Positions 1-11,200 of a stretch of DNA of 64,000 nucleotides are shown one piece after another. Below the pieces are notes generated by a model. The model saw only the letters and a list, made by a program, of their open reading frames with translations. It did no database searches and was not told the DNA's origin. Origin of the DNA: Dama dama (lineage: Eukaryota; Chordata; Mammalia; Artiodactyla; Cervidae); the NCBI RefSeq assembly GCF_033118175.1, contig NC_083698.1:71083001-71147000 (forward strand). Direction: 5' to 3'. Numbering within the stretch: position 1 is the first letter of the stretch; each line of letters begins with the position of its first letter. The position numbers and the translations under genes are program-made.

Positions 1-354
1 GGTTGCTATAATTCCAAACTTATTCTGTTTAGATCAGTAGTGAGCTAAAGATGGTGTATAACATTAAATGTTAAGAAAGATTTAAAAAGAACATTTACTG
101 TGCGTGTGTGTTGCAATTCTTAGAATGTAAAGGCTTAAATCTAAAAGATTAATAAGAGCCAACTGGATGAAGCGGAGGAAAAAGCATTACAGGAAAGCTA
201 ACAACATGAAAAACGTGAAAGACCTAGAGATAGAAGACGAATACCAACAGAAGACACTAAAAGAAGGCCAGTGTGGCTGGGTATGCAGAAAACACAGAAT
301 GTAGTGGAAGATGAGATTAGAAGGATTCAGAGCTTTATCATTTCTAAAATCCTG

Positions 355-636
355 TGGTATTCTCCAGGTTGTCTCCTGTCTTCAGTCTCAGTCATCACCT
401 CCAATCCATTCTTTATCCAATTGTCTCTCCAGTGCTTTTTCTATACCATCAAATTTATTAATGTGACTTGCCTATTTAAAATCCTTCCGTGTTCCCCATC
501 ACTCTAAAATAATATTCAGACTCATTAACATAGCGTATCAGGCTCTTTGTGATCTGGGCTACAGTGTCTTCCACCCTACTTCTACTATGCTTATGCTCAA
601 AATAACTTATTTCACCAAATGCCTAGTTCCCTTCTA

Positions 637-677
<41 letters not shown>

Positions 678-780
678 TTTTTTTCTTTCACTTTCCTGCC
701 TTCATTATCTGACAAAAATCTTCCTCCCCTTCCAAGTCTTGGTTCAAGCACCACTTCCAAAGTGTTGGTAACTGAATAAG
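355..780 (-). repeat. L2-type LINE 3' fragment
   Basis: Resembles the antisense L2 3' end: a ccccatcactctaaaata box, followed by a tgatctgggc box and a gccttcattatctgac box in the family order. It is split by the (TG)n tract. It is an old, diverged copy. Confidence 0.55.
639..675. repeat. (TG)n microsatellite
   Basis: About 18 uninterrupted TG units followed by a short T-run, so probably length-polymorphic. It sits inside the L2 fragment. Confidence 0.95.
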
Positions 781-2192
781 ATTTTAATTGCAGATATCTA
801 ATAATGTCTACTGAAAGACTGCTTTTGTTCGTCATGAAATCTAATCTCAGTAAATTGGTTTATGCTTGCTTAACTATGAAAATGATCAAATACCATTTCA
901 GTTATTTTAAAAGCTGTTTATAAAATTATTTTGAAATTTAAGTGGCAGATGTTTTTAATAAAGTATCTTAATAGAATATTCACTAGCAGTAACAAATAGG
1001 AATGAAAAGTGAGTCTTGTCTTTGCATTTAAAAATTGCATCATAATCCCAGCAAGAAAGATGTTCTATTTAAATCTTTCTTTAATATATTTCAAATTCAT
1101 TCATTTTTGTCAATCCAGTTCAATCAGCTAATGTTACTTGAGTGTCTACTTTGTACCAGTACTATACTAGATGTCTAGGATAAAATGATGATCTAAACTG
1201 TTGTGTTCCCTGCTGCCTTGGAACCTAACAGTAGTCTAGTATGAGAGCAATCATTTATCAAATAAATGAACAATAGAAAATTATCACTGTGACAAGTGTT
1301 ATGATTGAGAGCCTGCTCATGAATATGGGTATGGCAGTTCTGACCTAATCAGGGAAATTAGGAATAAATAGATTTTTTAAAAGGTCAAGTACTTAGAGTT
1401 CTTCTAACCAGAAATAACCATTATCAACCTTTTCATGACTTTTCTAAGACTTTCTATGTCTTTATGCAAATGTAATTAACTCTATATATAACATTTGGGG
1501 ATATAAAAACAGGAACACAAAATTTAGTAACCTTTTCTTTTAGCTTTTTTTCCCATCCCAGAAAATTGTTAAGAATGCCTGAATAGTCCGATAATATTGG
1601 AAATAACATAAATTACTTGGTCATTCATCTATTTAATTATTGATTTTTTTTTTTTTACTGTTACTATCACAATGCAATACATGTCTTTGTGCATATAATA
1701 GTTTGCATGGTTGTTCACTTATTTTTTTTTTTTAGGATAAATTCCCAGAAGTGGAATTACTAGTTAGAAGTTTGTACTGCTTTATCCTCTCTTGAGCAGT
1801 TTAAGAATAATCCATATGAGCCTCGTGTAATTAAAGTACTCTCATTTGAGGGGATGTTTTAAAAATACCTTGTTATTCAATGAATTTTTCACACTTACTT
1901 GTGTTGTTGCAATGATCTCTTTCTTTCAAATATACATTATTTTAGTTTATTATCAGTTAAAATGACTTTTGGTAGTTAGCTTGGTAACTTAAATCATCAC
2001 TTAATATTGTTATTGAGATATAATAGCCTAAAATGCAAATAAATATTTTTTCTTCATGATTTGACCATTTAACATCTGCATTAGAAGAACTGGTTGCTAA
2101 TCTTCTTTGTATACCATTAAATTTGCTTGAAGCATCAACCATTTAATCTGGCAGGTTTTCTTTGTGTTAATTTAACTTTTATTTTTTTGTAG

Positions 2193-2284
2193 AGTTAGTG
2201 CACTGAAAGGCTCCAAAGGAAAAGACTGTGAAATTCCTGTACCTGTGGGTGTTTCAGTGACTGATGAAAATGGTAAAGTTATAG
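2193..2284 (+). CDS. GTPBP10: GTPBP10 exon, residues ~77-107 (Obg domain end)
   Basis: Reads VSALKGSKGKDCEIPVPVG and continues to VIG, in the Obg domain. The acceptor follows a T-rich tract (TTTTTTGTAG) and the donor is GTGAGT at 2285. The exon starts on the third base of a codon. An antisense Bov-tA SINE begins about 45 bp after the donor. Confidence 0.93.
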
Positions 2285-5200
2285 GTGAGTGGACTGTAGC
2301 TTCTTCTGTTGTGCGTGATGATGCTGTGCCCTGCTTTGTTGTGTCCAGCTTTTTGCGACCCCATAGGCTGTAGCCTGCCAGGCTCCTCTGTCCATGGAAT
2401 TTCCCAGGCAAGAGTACTGGAGTGGGTTGCCATTTCCTTCTCCAGGGGATCTTCACCACCCAAGGATCTAACCCAAGTCTCTTACATCTCCTGCACTGGC
2501 TAGCTGATTCTATATCATTGTACCACCTGGGAAGCCCATAAAATTGTGAGAAATGTGCACATTTTCAAATATTGAGAGCTGTAAGGAATAGCACCTCTCG
2601 AGTTTCAGGATTTTTTTTTTTTAAACGTTAAGTATTTTAGTTGCTAGTTTGTAAAACAGCTTTTAAAATCATTATATAAAAGTTGTTCAGAATTAGCCAC
2701 TAGATTTAAAATAATTTTAAAGACAAGAATATTTACTTGGTTTTGAAAAAAAATAACTAGTCTTTTTCCATCCACTAGCAAAGGTGTTTTTCCAATAATA
2801 GAAACTTGATTCTGTTATTAAGTGCTTTAAATTTGTAAATTAGACTTTCCTGGCTTCTGTTTCTGAAAGAAGAGTGCCATTAGTGATTAGCTCCACTTAT
2901 TAACCTTTGCTTTAAATATCTTCACCTCTCTTTTTAAGGAGAACTCAATAAAGAGAAAGACAGAATTTTGGTAGCTGAAGGAGGTCTTGGTGGTAAATTA
3001 CTTACAAATTTCTTACCATTGAAAGGCCAGAAGCGAGTAATTCACCTTGATCTAAAACTTATAGCTGACATAGGCCTGGTGGGGTAAGTATCATTCATAT
3101 TTTTATTTTTATACTTTCTGAGAGATACTTCATGAATAGGAAATAAATATAAATGGTAATGTGGGGGCTGCATTATTTCTTATTTGTGGAATTTGTGTGT
3201 TTGTGTACTTTAAGAATATGCTGCTAAATGTAGTAGTTTTCATATTGCCAACATAGAGAGTATCATAGTTACTATTCATTTGTCAATTTCAGTTCAGGTG
3301 AGTCGCTCAGTTGTGTCTGTCTCTTTGCAACCCCATGGACTGCACACGCCAGTCCTCCTTGTCCATCACCAACTCCCGGAGTTTACTCAAACTCATATCC
3401 ACTGAGTTGGTGATGCCATCCAACCACCTCATCCTCTGTCGTCCCCTTCTCCTCCTGCCTTCAGTCTTTCCCAGCATCAGGGTCTTTTCAGATGAGTCAG
3501 TTCTTCGCATCAGGTGGACAAAGTATTGGAGTTTCAGTTTCAACATCAGTTCTTCCAATGAATATTCAGGACTGATTTCCTTTAGGATGGACTGGTTGAA
3601 TCTCCTTGTTGTTCAAGGGATTCTCGAAAGTCTTCTCCAACACCACAGTTCAAAAGCATCGATTCTTCAGCACTGAGCTCTCACAGCCATACATGACCAC
3701 TGGAAAAACCATAGCCTTGACTAGACGGACCTTTGTTGGCCAAGTAATGTCTCTGCTTTTTAATATGCTGTCTAGGTTGGTCATAACTTTTCTTCCAAGA
3801 AGTGTCTTTTAATTTCATGGCTGCAATCAGCATCTGCAGTGATTTTGGAGCCCAAAAAGATAAAGTCTGTCACTGTTTACACTGTTTCCCCGTCTATTTG
3901 CCATGAAGTGATGGGACCAGATGCCATGATCCTAGTTTTCTGAATGTTGAGCTTTAAGCCAGGTTTTTCACTCTCCTCTTTCACTTTCATCAAGAAGCTC
4001 TTTAGTTCTTCACTTTCTGCCATAAGGGTGGTGTCATCTGCATATCTGAGATTATTGATATTTCTCCCAGCAAGCTTGATTCCAGCTTGTGTTTCAACCG
4101 GTCCACAGTTTCTCATGATGTATTCTGCATGTAAGTTAAATAAACAGGGTAACAATATGCAGCCTTGACGTTCTCCTTTTCCTATTTGGAACCAGTCTGT
4201 TGTTCCATGTCCAGTTCTAACTGTTGCTTCCTGACGTGATACAGATTTCTCAAGAGGCAGGTCAGGTGGTCTGGTATTCCCATCTCTTTCAGAATTTTCC
4301 AGAGTTTATTGTGATCTACACAGTCAAAGGCTTTGGTATAGTCAATAAAGCAGAAATAGATGTTTTTCTGGAACTGTCTTGCTTTTTTGATGATCCAGCG
4401 GATATTGGCAATTTGATCTCTGCTTCCTCTGCCTTTTCTAAAACCAGCTTGAATATCTGGAAGTTCACAGTTCACTGAAGTATTGCTGAAGCCTGGCTTG
4501 GAGAATTTTGAGCATTACTTTGCGAGCGTGTGAGATGAGTGCAATTGTGTGGTAGTTTGAGCATTCTTTGCCATTGCCTTTCTTTGGGATTGGAATGAAA
4601 ACTGACCTTGTCCAGTCCTGTGGCCACTGCTGAGTTTTCCAAATTTGTTGGCATATTGAGTGCAGCACTTTCACAGCATCATCTTTTAGGATTTGAAATA
4701 GCTCAACTGGAATTCCATCACCTCCACTAGCTTTGTTTGTAGTGATGCTTCCTAAGGCCCACTTGACTTCACATTCCCGGATGTCTGGCTCTAGGTGAGT
4801 GATCACACCATCATGATTATCTGGGTCATGAAGATCTTTTTTGTACAGTTCTTCTGTGTATTCTTGCCACCTCTTTTTAATACCTTCTGCTTCTGTTAGG
4901 TCCATACCATTTCTGTCCTTTATTGTGGGCATCTTTGCATGAAATGCTCCCTTGGTATCTCTAATCTTCTTGACGAGATCTCTAGTCTTTTCCATTCTAT
5001 TGTTTTCCTCTATTTCTTTACACTGATCACTGAGGAAGGCTTTCTTACCTATCCTTGCTATTCTTTGGAACTCTGCATTCAGATGGGTATATCTTTCCTT
5101 TTCTCCTTTGTTTTTTGCTTCTCTTCTTTTCACAGCCATCTGTAAGGCCTCCTGAGACAACCATTTTGCTTTTTTGCATTTCTTTTTCTTGGGGATGGTC

Positions 5201-8200
5201 TTGATCACTGTCTCATGTACAATGTCATGAATCTCTGTCCATAGTTCATCAGGCACTGTATCAGATCTAGCCCCTTAAATCTGTTTCTCACTTCCACTGT
5301 ATAATTGTAAGGGATCTGATTTAGGTCATATCTGAATGGTCTAGTGGTTTCCCTTACTTTCTTCAATTTAAGTCTGAATTTGGCAATAAGGAGTTCATGA
5401 TCTGAGCCACAGTCAGCTCCCGGTTTTGTTTTTGCTGACTGTATAGAGCTTCTCCACCTTTGGCTGCAAAGAATATAATCAGTCTGATTTCAGTGTTGAC
5501 CATCTGGTGGTGTCCATGTGTAGAGTCTTCACTTGTGTTGTTGGAAGAGGGTGTTTGCTAGGACCACTGTGTTCTCTTGGCAAAACTTTATCAACCTTTG
5601 CCCTGCTTCATTCTGTACTCCAAGGCCAAATTTGCCTGTTACTCCAGGTGTTTTCTTGGCTTCCTACATTTGCATTCCAGTCCACTATAATGAAAAGGAG
5701 ATCTTTTTTGGGTGTTGGTTCTTGAAGGTCTTATAGGTCTTCAAAGAACCGATCAACTTCAGCTTTTTCAGCATTACTGGTCGAAGTGTAGACTTGGATT
5801 ACTGTGATATGGAATGGTTTGCCTTGGAAACAAACAGATCATCCTGTCATTTTTGAGATTGCATCCAGGTACTGCATTCCGGACCCTTTTGTTTACTATG
5901 ATGGCTACTCCATTTCTTATAAGGGATTCTTGCCCACAGTAGTAGATATAATGGTCATATCAGTTAAATTCACCCATTCCAGTCCATTTTAGTTTGCTGG
6001 TTCCTAAAATGTCGACGTTCACTCTTACCATCTCCTGTTTGACCACTTCCAATTGACCTTGATTCATGGACATAACATTCCAGGTTTCTATGCAATATTT
6101 CTCTTTACAACATCGGACCTTACTTCCATCACCAGTCACATCCACAACTGGTGGTTGTTTTTGCTTTGGCTCCATCTCTTCATTCTTTCTGGAGTTATTT
6201 CTCCACTGATCTCCAGTGAAGTCGCTCAGTCATGTTCAACTCTGCGACCCCATGGACTGTAGTCTGCCAGGCTCCTCAGTCCATGGGATTCTCCAGGCAA
6301 GGGGACTGAAGTGGGTTGCCATTTGCTTCTCCAGGGGATCTTCCTGACCCAAGGATTGAACCTGGGTCTCCTGCATTGCAGGCAGACGCTTTACCATCTG
6401 AGCCACCAGGGAAGCCCAAGGGGCTTCCCAGGTGGCGCTAGTGATAAAGAACCTGCCTGCCAATGCAGGAGACAAAAGAGACATGGGTTCGATCCCTGCG
6501 TTGGGAAGATCACCTGGAGAAGGAAATGGCAAACCACTCCAGTACTCTTGCCTGGAGAATCCCATGGACAGAGAGGCCTGGCTGGCTGCAGTCCAAGGGG
6601 TCACAAAGATTTAGATATGACTGAGCAACTTAACACTAGCACTAATCTCCAGTAGCATATTGGGCACCTACTGACCTGGGGAGTTCATCTTTCAGTGTCC
6701 TATCTTTTTGCAGAAAAATCAGTCAAATGCAGTAGTATAAGAGGGTAAAAGAATGTTACCAGATATTAGGAATGAAATTAAAAACCCAAACAAACCACAT
6801 CTTAAAAAGTATGTAGAAATAAAGAGTAGGGGGGAAATGACTAAGATATTCTTACAAGTTTTAATAGAGGTATTGAAGTATCATCAGTCAGATGGCTAAA
6901 GACTGGTACAGTTGATCTCAGCCATTAGCTTTACACACTGTTGAGCACCACGTTGGATCTTGTAATGACCATTCCCCTGTCCTTCACTCTGTTTAGGAAC
7001 TGTCCATTCTCAGGACTGCAGATCTTACAGTGTTTTTCTCTTTCATCAGCCTCCACCTTCATCAAACAGTGCTATTTAGCTGTAGGGTTTGCAGTGCTGG
7101 CACCAGCTGGAGGGAGATAGACAGCAAGGGAGAAGGTAGGTAAAGGAAGGGAAATGCTCAGCTTTGCGTGTCTCCTCTCCCTCTGTCTTCCCCTCCCAAG
7201 CTCCACTGCAGCATTCCACAACAGTCAGATGGAAGGTCTAAGGAGAAGGGAGCAGAAACTGCTGCTCCACTCCAACTGCCACTTCCATTCCTTGCCTTCC
7301 CGTAGTTTCTTACCTCTTTTCATCTTCCTCTTCTCACATCTCATAGCTTCTTTATCACACTCTTCACTCTGAACTCCTCACCTCTTTCCATGCCTGTCTA
7401 TGTCTTACGAGCAGGGGCTTAGGGTTCACAGAGGCCTCATACCTGCTGAAGTTGTAACAGAGAAAGATGAGATCTTGGCATTAAAGCTTGCTATTCACAT
7501 TTAATTTTTTCAATAAAACATAGTTATGAGGGTAATGAGTCATCGGTTCTGTAATACTATTGGGTTGGGCAAAAAGTTTGTTTGGGTTTTTCCATAAGAT
7601 GTTATGTTGTAAAAGAACTTTTGGCCAACCCAATGTATATTTTTAGGAACTTTATGGACTGGATAGGATTTTGTGGATAAGACTGAGAATCCAGCCATTC
7701 ACTTTCTCATTTTCTGGAAAAATATGTTTCCGTTTCCATAGAGATACCCTTACAGCCTAAGAAGAACATACCAAGGTTGAGTAGTGAATAAAAGTGGGAT
7801 GGTGATGGGAGACTTAAGTGAGACTGTTTGTGTTAGAATCTCAAATCTTCTGAAGGCCGGCTGGATGGTCTTGAATACAATATCTCTAAGCCTTTGTTTT
7901 CTCTTTAATAGAGGATGGCAATAGTCCTGCCTTAAAAATGTTATTGCTGAGTAAGATTGCATTTGCAGCATAACAGATGTCTTGGATTTATGAATGCTCA
8001 ATGAGTGAATGGTAGCTGCTATCATTATCATCATCATATATTGTCAACTTATTAGAGACCACATATAGTGAAATAATTAAGCTTTTCAGAAGTGGACTTC
8101 ATATTAGTTAATATCAAGCATCATGATTCTAGCCACAATGTTTAACATGTATGCTAGTGCTTTTAATTAGGTAACTATTCTTAAAAAGTTACCTAATGTG

Positions 8201-11200
8201 AATACCAGCATAAGCAGATACCCCTTAACCTTTAAGCCAGCTTCAGGAACGAACTGAGCCTGGAAAGCAAGTTATCATGTAACTAGTATACTTGTACTGC
8301 TGTGGTTAAATCTGATCTTTGCATGGGTTGGACCTTAGCCTGTAAAATCTTCATTAGGTAACTTTGAAGAAAAATCTGTTATTGGTTCTTCAATCATTAG
8401 CTTCCTTTTTCTTCTTGTATTTTTATCTCTTTGGAAATAGTTGCATTTTTCTTTGCTTAATATTGTTATGAAAATATGGGGATATTAGAATTAAGCAAGT
8501 CCAGCTAGTGACAGTCATGGCAAAACTGATTGCAATTTGCTTTACAAAAAGTTACAAGAGCCTAGGTATAATAGGATATAAGAAAACACTGTTTTTCCAG
8601 GGGAAACGAGTCAAGCAATCTCGTGTAATTTTATTCTAAATTTATTATAGAAATATTTTAATAAGATTGTTTAAAGAACTTCATTAACAGCTTAAAGTTT
8701 TTTATAGAATTCCAAGTTAATATTTGTAGAATATTACACTATTATTCCAAATGAAAATTTGGCAGTTTTGAGAAAAGATCATGATTTGAATGAAAGCTAT
8801 GAAGACAGGGATAACATTTTTCCTGTTGGTTGCTGTGTTTCTCATGCCTAGTATATTGCCTAACCGAAGTCAATGCTCAGTATGTGTTGGATGATTTTCT
8901 GAATTGAAATACACTTGACACATAACGTTAGTTTCAGGTGTACAGTGTAATGATTTGGTATTTGTATATGTTGATCACCACCGTAAGTCTAGTTAGCATC
9001 TGTCACTACGTGTAGTTAAAAAATTTTTTTTTCTTGTGATGAGAATTTTAAAAATTTATTCTCTTAGCAACTTTTAAATACTACTGATTATTATTAATTA
9101 TAATCACCACACTGTACATTAAATCTCCATGACTTACTTATTTTACAACTGGATTTTTTTTTTTTTGGCTGCGCCACACAGCTTGCAGGATCATAGTTCC
9201 CCAACCTAGGACTGAACCCAGGCCCTTGGCACTGAAAAGCACAGAGTTCTAACCATGGGATGACCAGAGAATTCCCTACAATTGGATTCTTTACTTTTTC
9301 ACACCCTTTACTTGTCTTACACCCTCCTTCCCCTACACACATTTTCTGTATGCTTTCATCTGTTAATGGACACCTTGGATTGTATTCACATCTTGGTTAC
9401 TGTAAGTAGTGCTGCAGTGAACATAGAGGTGTGTATATCTTTTCAAGTTAGTGTTTTGGGATTTTTTTGATAAATATCCAGAAGTGAAATTGCTGGATCA
9501 TATGGTAGTTCTATTTTTAATTTTTTAAGGAACCTCCATACTGTTTTTCGTAGTGACTGTACAATTTACATTCCCATTGGTTGAATTAATTTAATGAAAA
9601 TATCTGAATGATTTTAGGAAATTACCTTTTAAGTGGCCCCCATTCTTAGCATTTTCTTTCATCCATTGGGGGCTTTTCTTGAGGGATATTTATCAATAAA
9701 ATAAAAACCTTTAAAACAGCCAGATATTTTAATGTAATATTTCTTTTTCTAGAAATTTACCTCAAGGAATAAAAGTATATGTAAAGGTTCAAGGATATTC
9801 ACATCAGTGTTTAAATTCTTTTTTAAAAAAAGTTTGACAAGAAAATCAGTGCTCATTTGTAGAAAGAAAAAAAGAGATGTCTGTTAATTGCCCACTTAAT
9901 GTTAAGGTGACTTAATGTTGCTGTATTTCTTTCTAGCTGTATGCACATTTTTTGTAATGTCATTTATAACAGTAAAAAAATTTGAGACCACCTAAATGCC
10001 TAATAATATGAAATTAGGTAAGTAAATTACAGTGTACCCTTGAAATGCATTCACCTTATATAATTCAGTTTAAAAAGGAGGCCAACCAACTATAAGTAGC
10101 CTTTTAGTGAAAAAAGGAATCAAAGCTGAATCTAATCAGATATCTACCAATTTATAGGAATATGTTAAAGGGCATCATGTATATCAGCAGAAAAAAACAG
10201 ACTGGAAAAGAAACTACAGGACAAATGACCCAGTTTCTTTAAAAATAAAATTACAAAGGGGAGACAAGTTTGAAAGGGAGCCTATACTAAGAGAAATTTA
10301 AAAGATACGTCAACCAATTGTAATACCCAGACCTTATTTAGGTTTTTATTTAAATAAACCAACTTTAAAAAAGTTATTAAGAATGTATTAATATTTGTTG
10401 AAGCTAGAGGATAGCTAAATCAGGTTCATTACTTTGCTAGTGAAATGTCCATATGAAATGGTTTTTTTAAAAAAATCCACAAAACAATATAAGAGATATT
10501 TTGTCAATGTTGGCTAGAGATAGTGAGTTGCAGGTATTTTTATTAATTTCTTTTTGTTTTTCTAAAGGTTTCTTTTGTTTTTCTACAGGTTTTTTTTTTT
10601 TTTTTTTTAACGTTACTTGATTGTCAGTAGAGAAACATCTTCAGTGTTCACCATAAATTTATCTTTACCTTTTATATATTTTGTTCCTCAAGTTTTTCAA
10701 GACTATAAATTTATATTCTTTTAATTCTAGCAATATTCAAGAAGTCTGTTTTTTGAAATGTTAGGAATTCAGAGATAAGTATTAAAAATGCTGTTATTTG
10801 TTGTGATGTATTAATACGAATTTATTTTCTTGTTTCAGATTCCCAAATGCTGGAAAATCCTCTTTGTTAAGTAAGATTTCTCATGCAAAACCTGCAATTG
10901 CAGATTATGCATGTAAGTACAATTTTTTTAGTGTGTGGAGGTATATTTTAAAGACTGATTTTTTTTTGAGTATGAATAAAATATAACTGGGATAGCCCTA
11001 GTTTGAAAATTCTTGGCAGACAGAATATATGGATTTCCCATTAATCTTTGAAACCTCTATAGCTCTCAGCAAAGTTCCTAGTACTTCTTAGATACTTTGT
11101 CGCATTTATTTCTCTGTTGCATAATCATTTGTTTGGTTTAGTTATTATTTTATGAGTACCTACCCTTTATCAAACACTGTGATAAATGCTAGGAAGGCAG

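Larger units (their letters stand above)
1..2192. other. GTPBP10 intron, no exon found
   Basis: AT-rich. No frame resembles the glycine-rich Obg N-terminus that should precede the first exon seen. It holds an old L2-like stretch, a (TG)n tract and a MIR/L2-type fragment at about 1110-1290, where the wording 'stage-typical' of old mammalian repeats (a gagtgtctactttgtaccag box) is visible. Confidence 0.7.
3290..6713 (-). mobile_element. Bov-B (RTE) LINE, long antisense copy, interrupted
   Basis: The minus strand carries an endonuclease-like N-terminal segment near 5960-6175 (ETWNVMSMNQGQLEVVKQEM), then a 263-codon open stretch at 4465-5256, then reverse transcriptase with FCFIDYTKAFDCVDHNKLWK near 4300 and the catalytic YADD near 4045. 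The 3' tail is the usual CTGAACT end. The 5' end is truncated near 6713. Frameshifts and stops break the polyprotein, so it is inactive. Two SINEs (6218-6639) interrupt the element, and Bov-B sequence resumes at 6654. It lies antisense in the GTPBP10 intron starting 200 bp after a donor. Confidence 0.93.

Noticed and set aside
623..835. Frame with a Thr-His run
   Set aside because: Translation of the (TG)n microsatellite.
4465..5256. 263-codon open frame on the minus strand
   Set aside because: It is the middle of the antisense Bov-B polyprotein, not a host gene; the flanking endonuclease and RT parts are in other frames with stops.
6421..6500. tRNA gene at SINE heads
   Set aside because: The tRNA-like A and B boxes belong to Bov-tA SINE heads; no cloverleaf with an anticodon arm is preserved.
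6236..6614. Overlapping frames of 60-122 codons on both strands
   Set aside because: Both come from Bov-tA SINEs, whose consensus is open in several frames; the same peptides recur at every SINE in the window.
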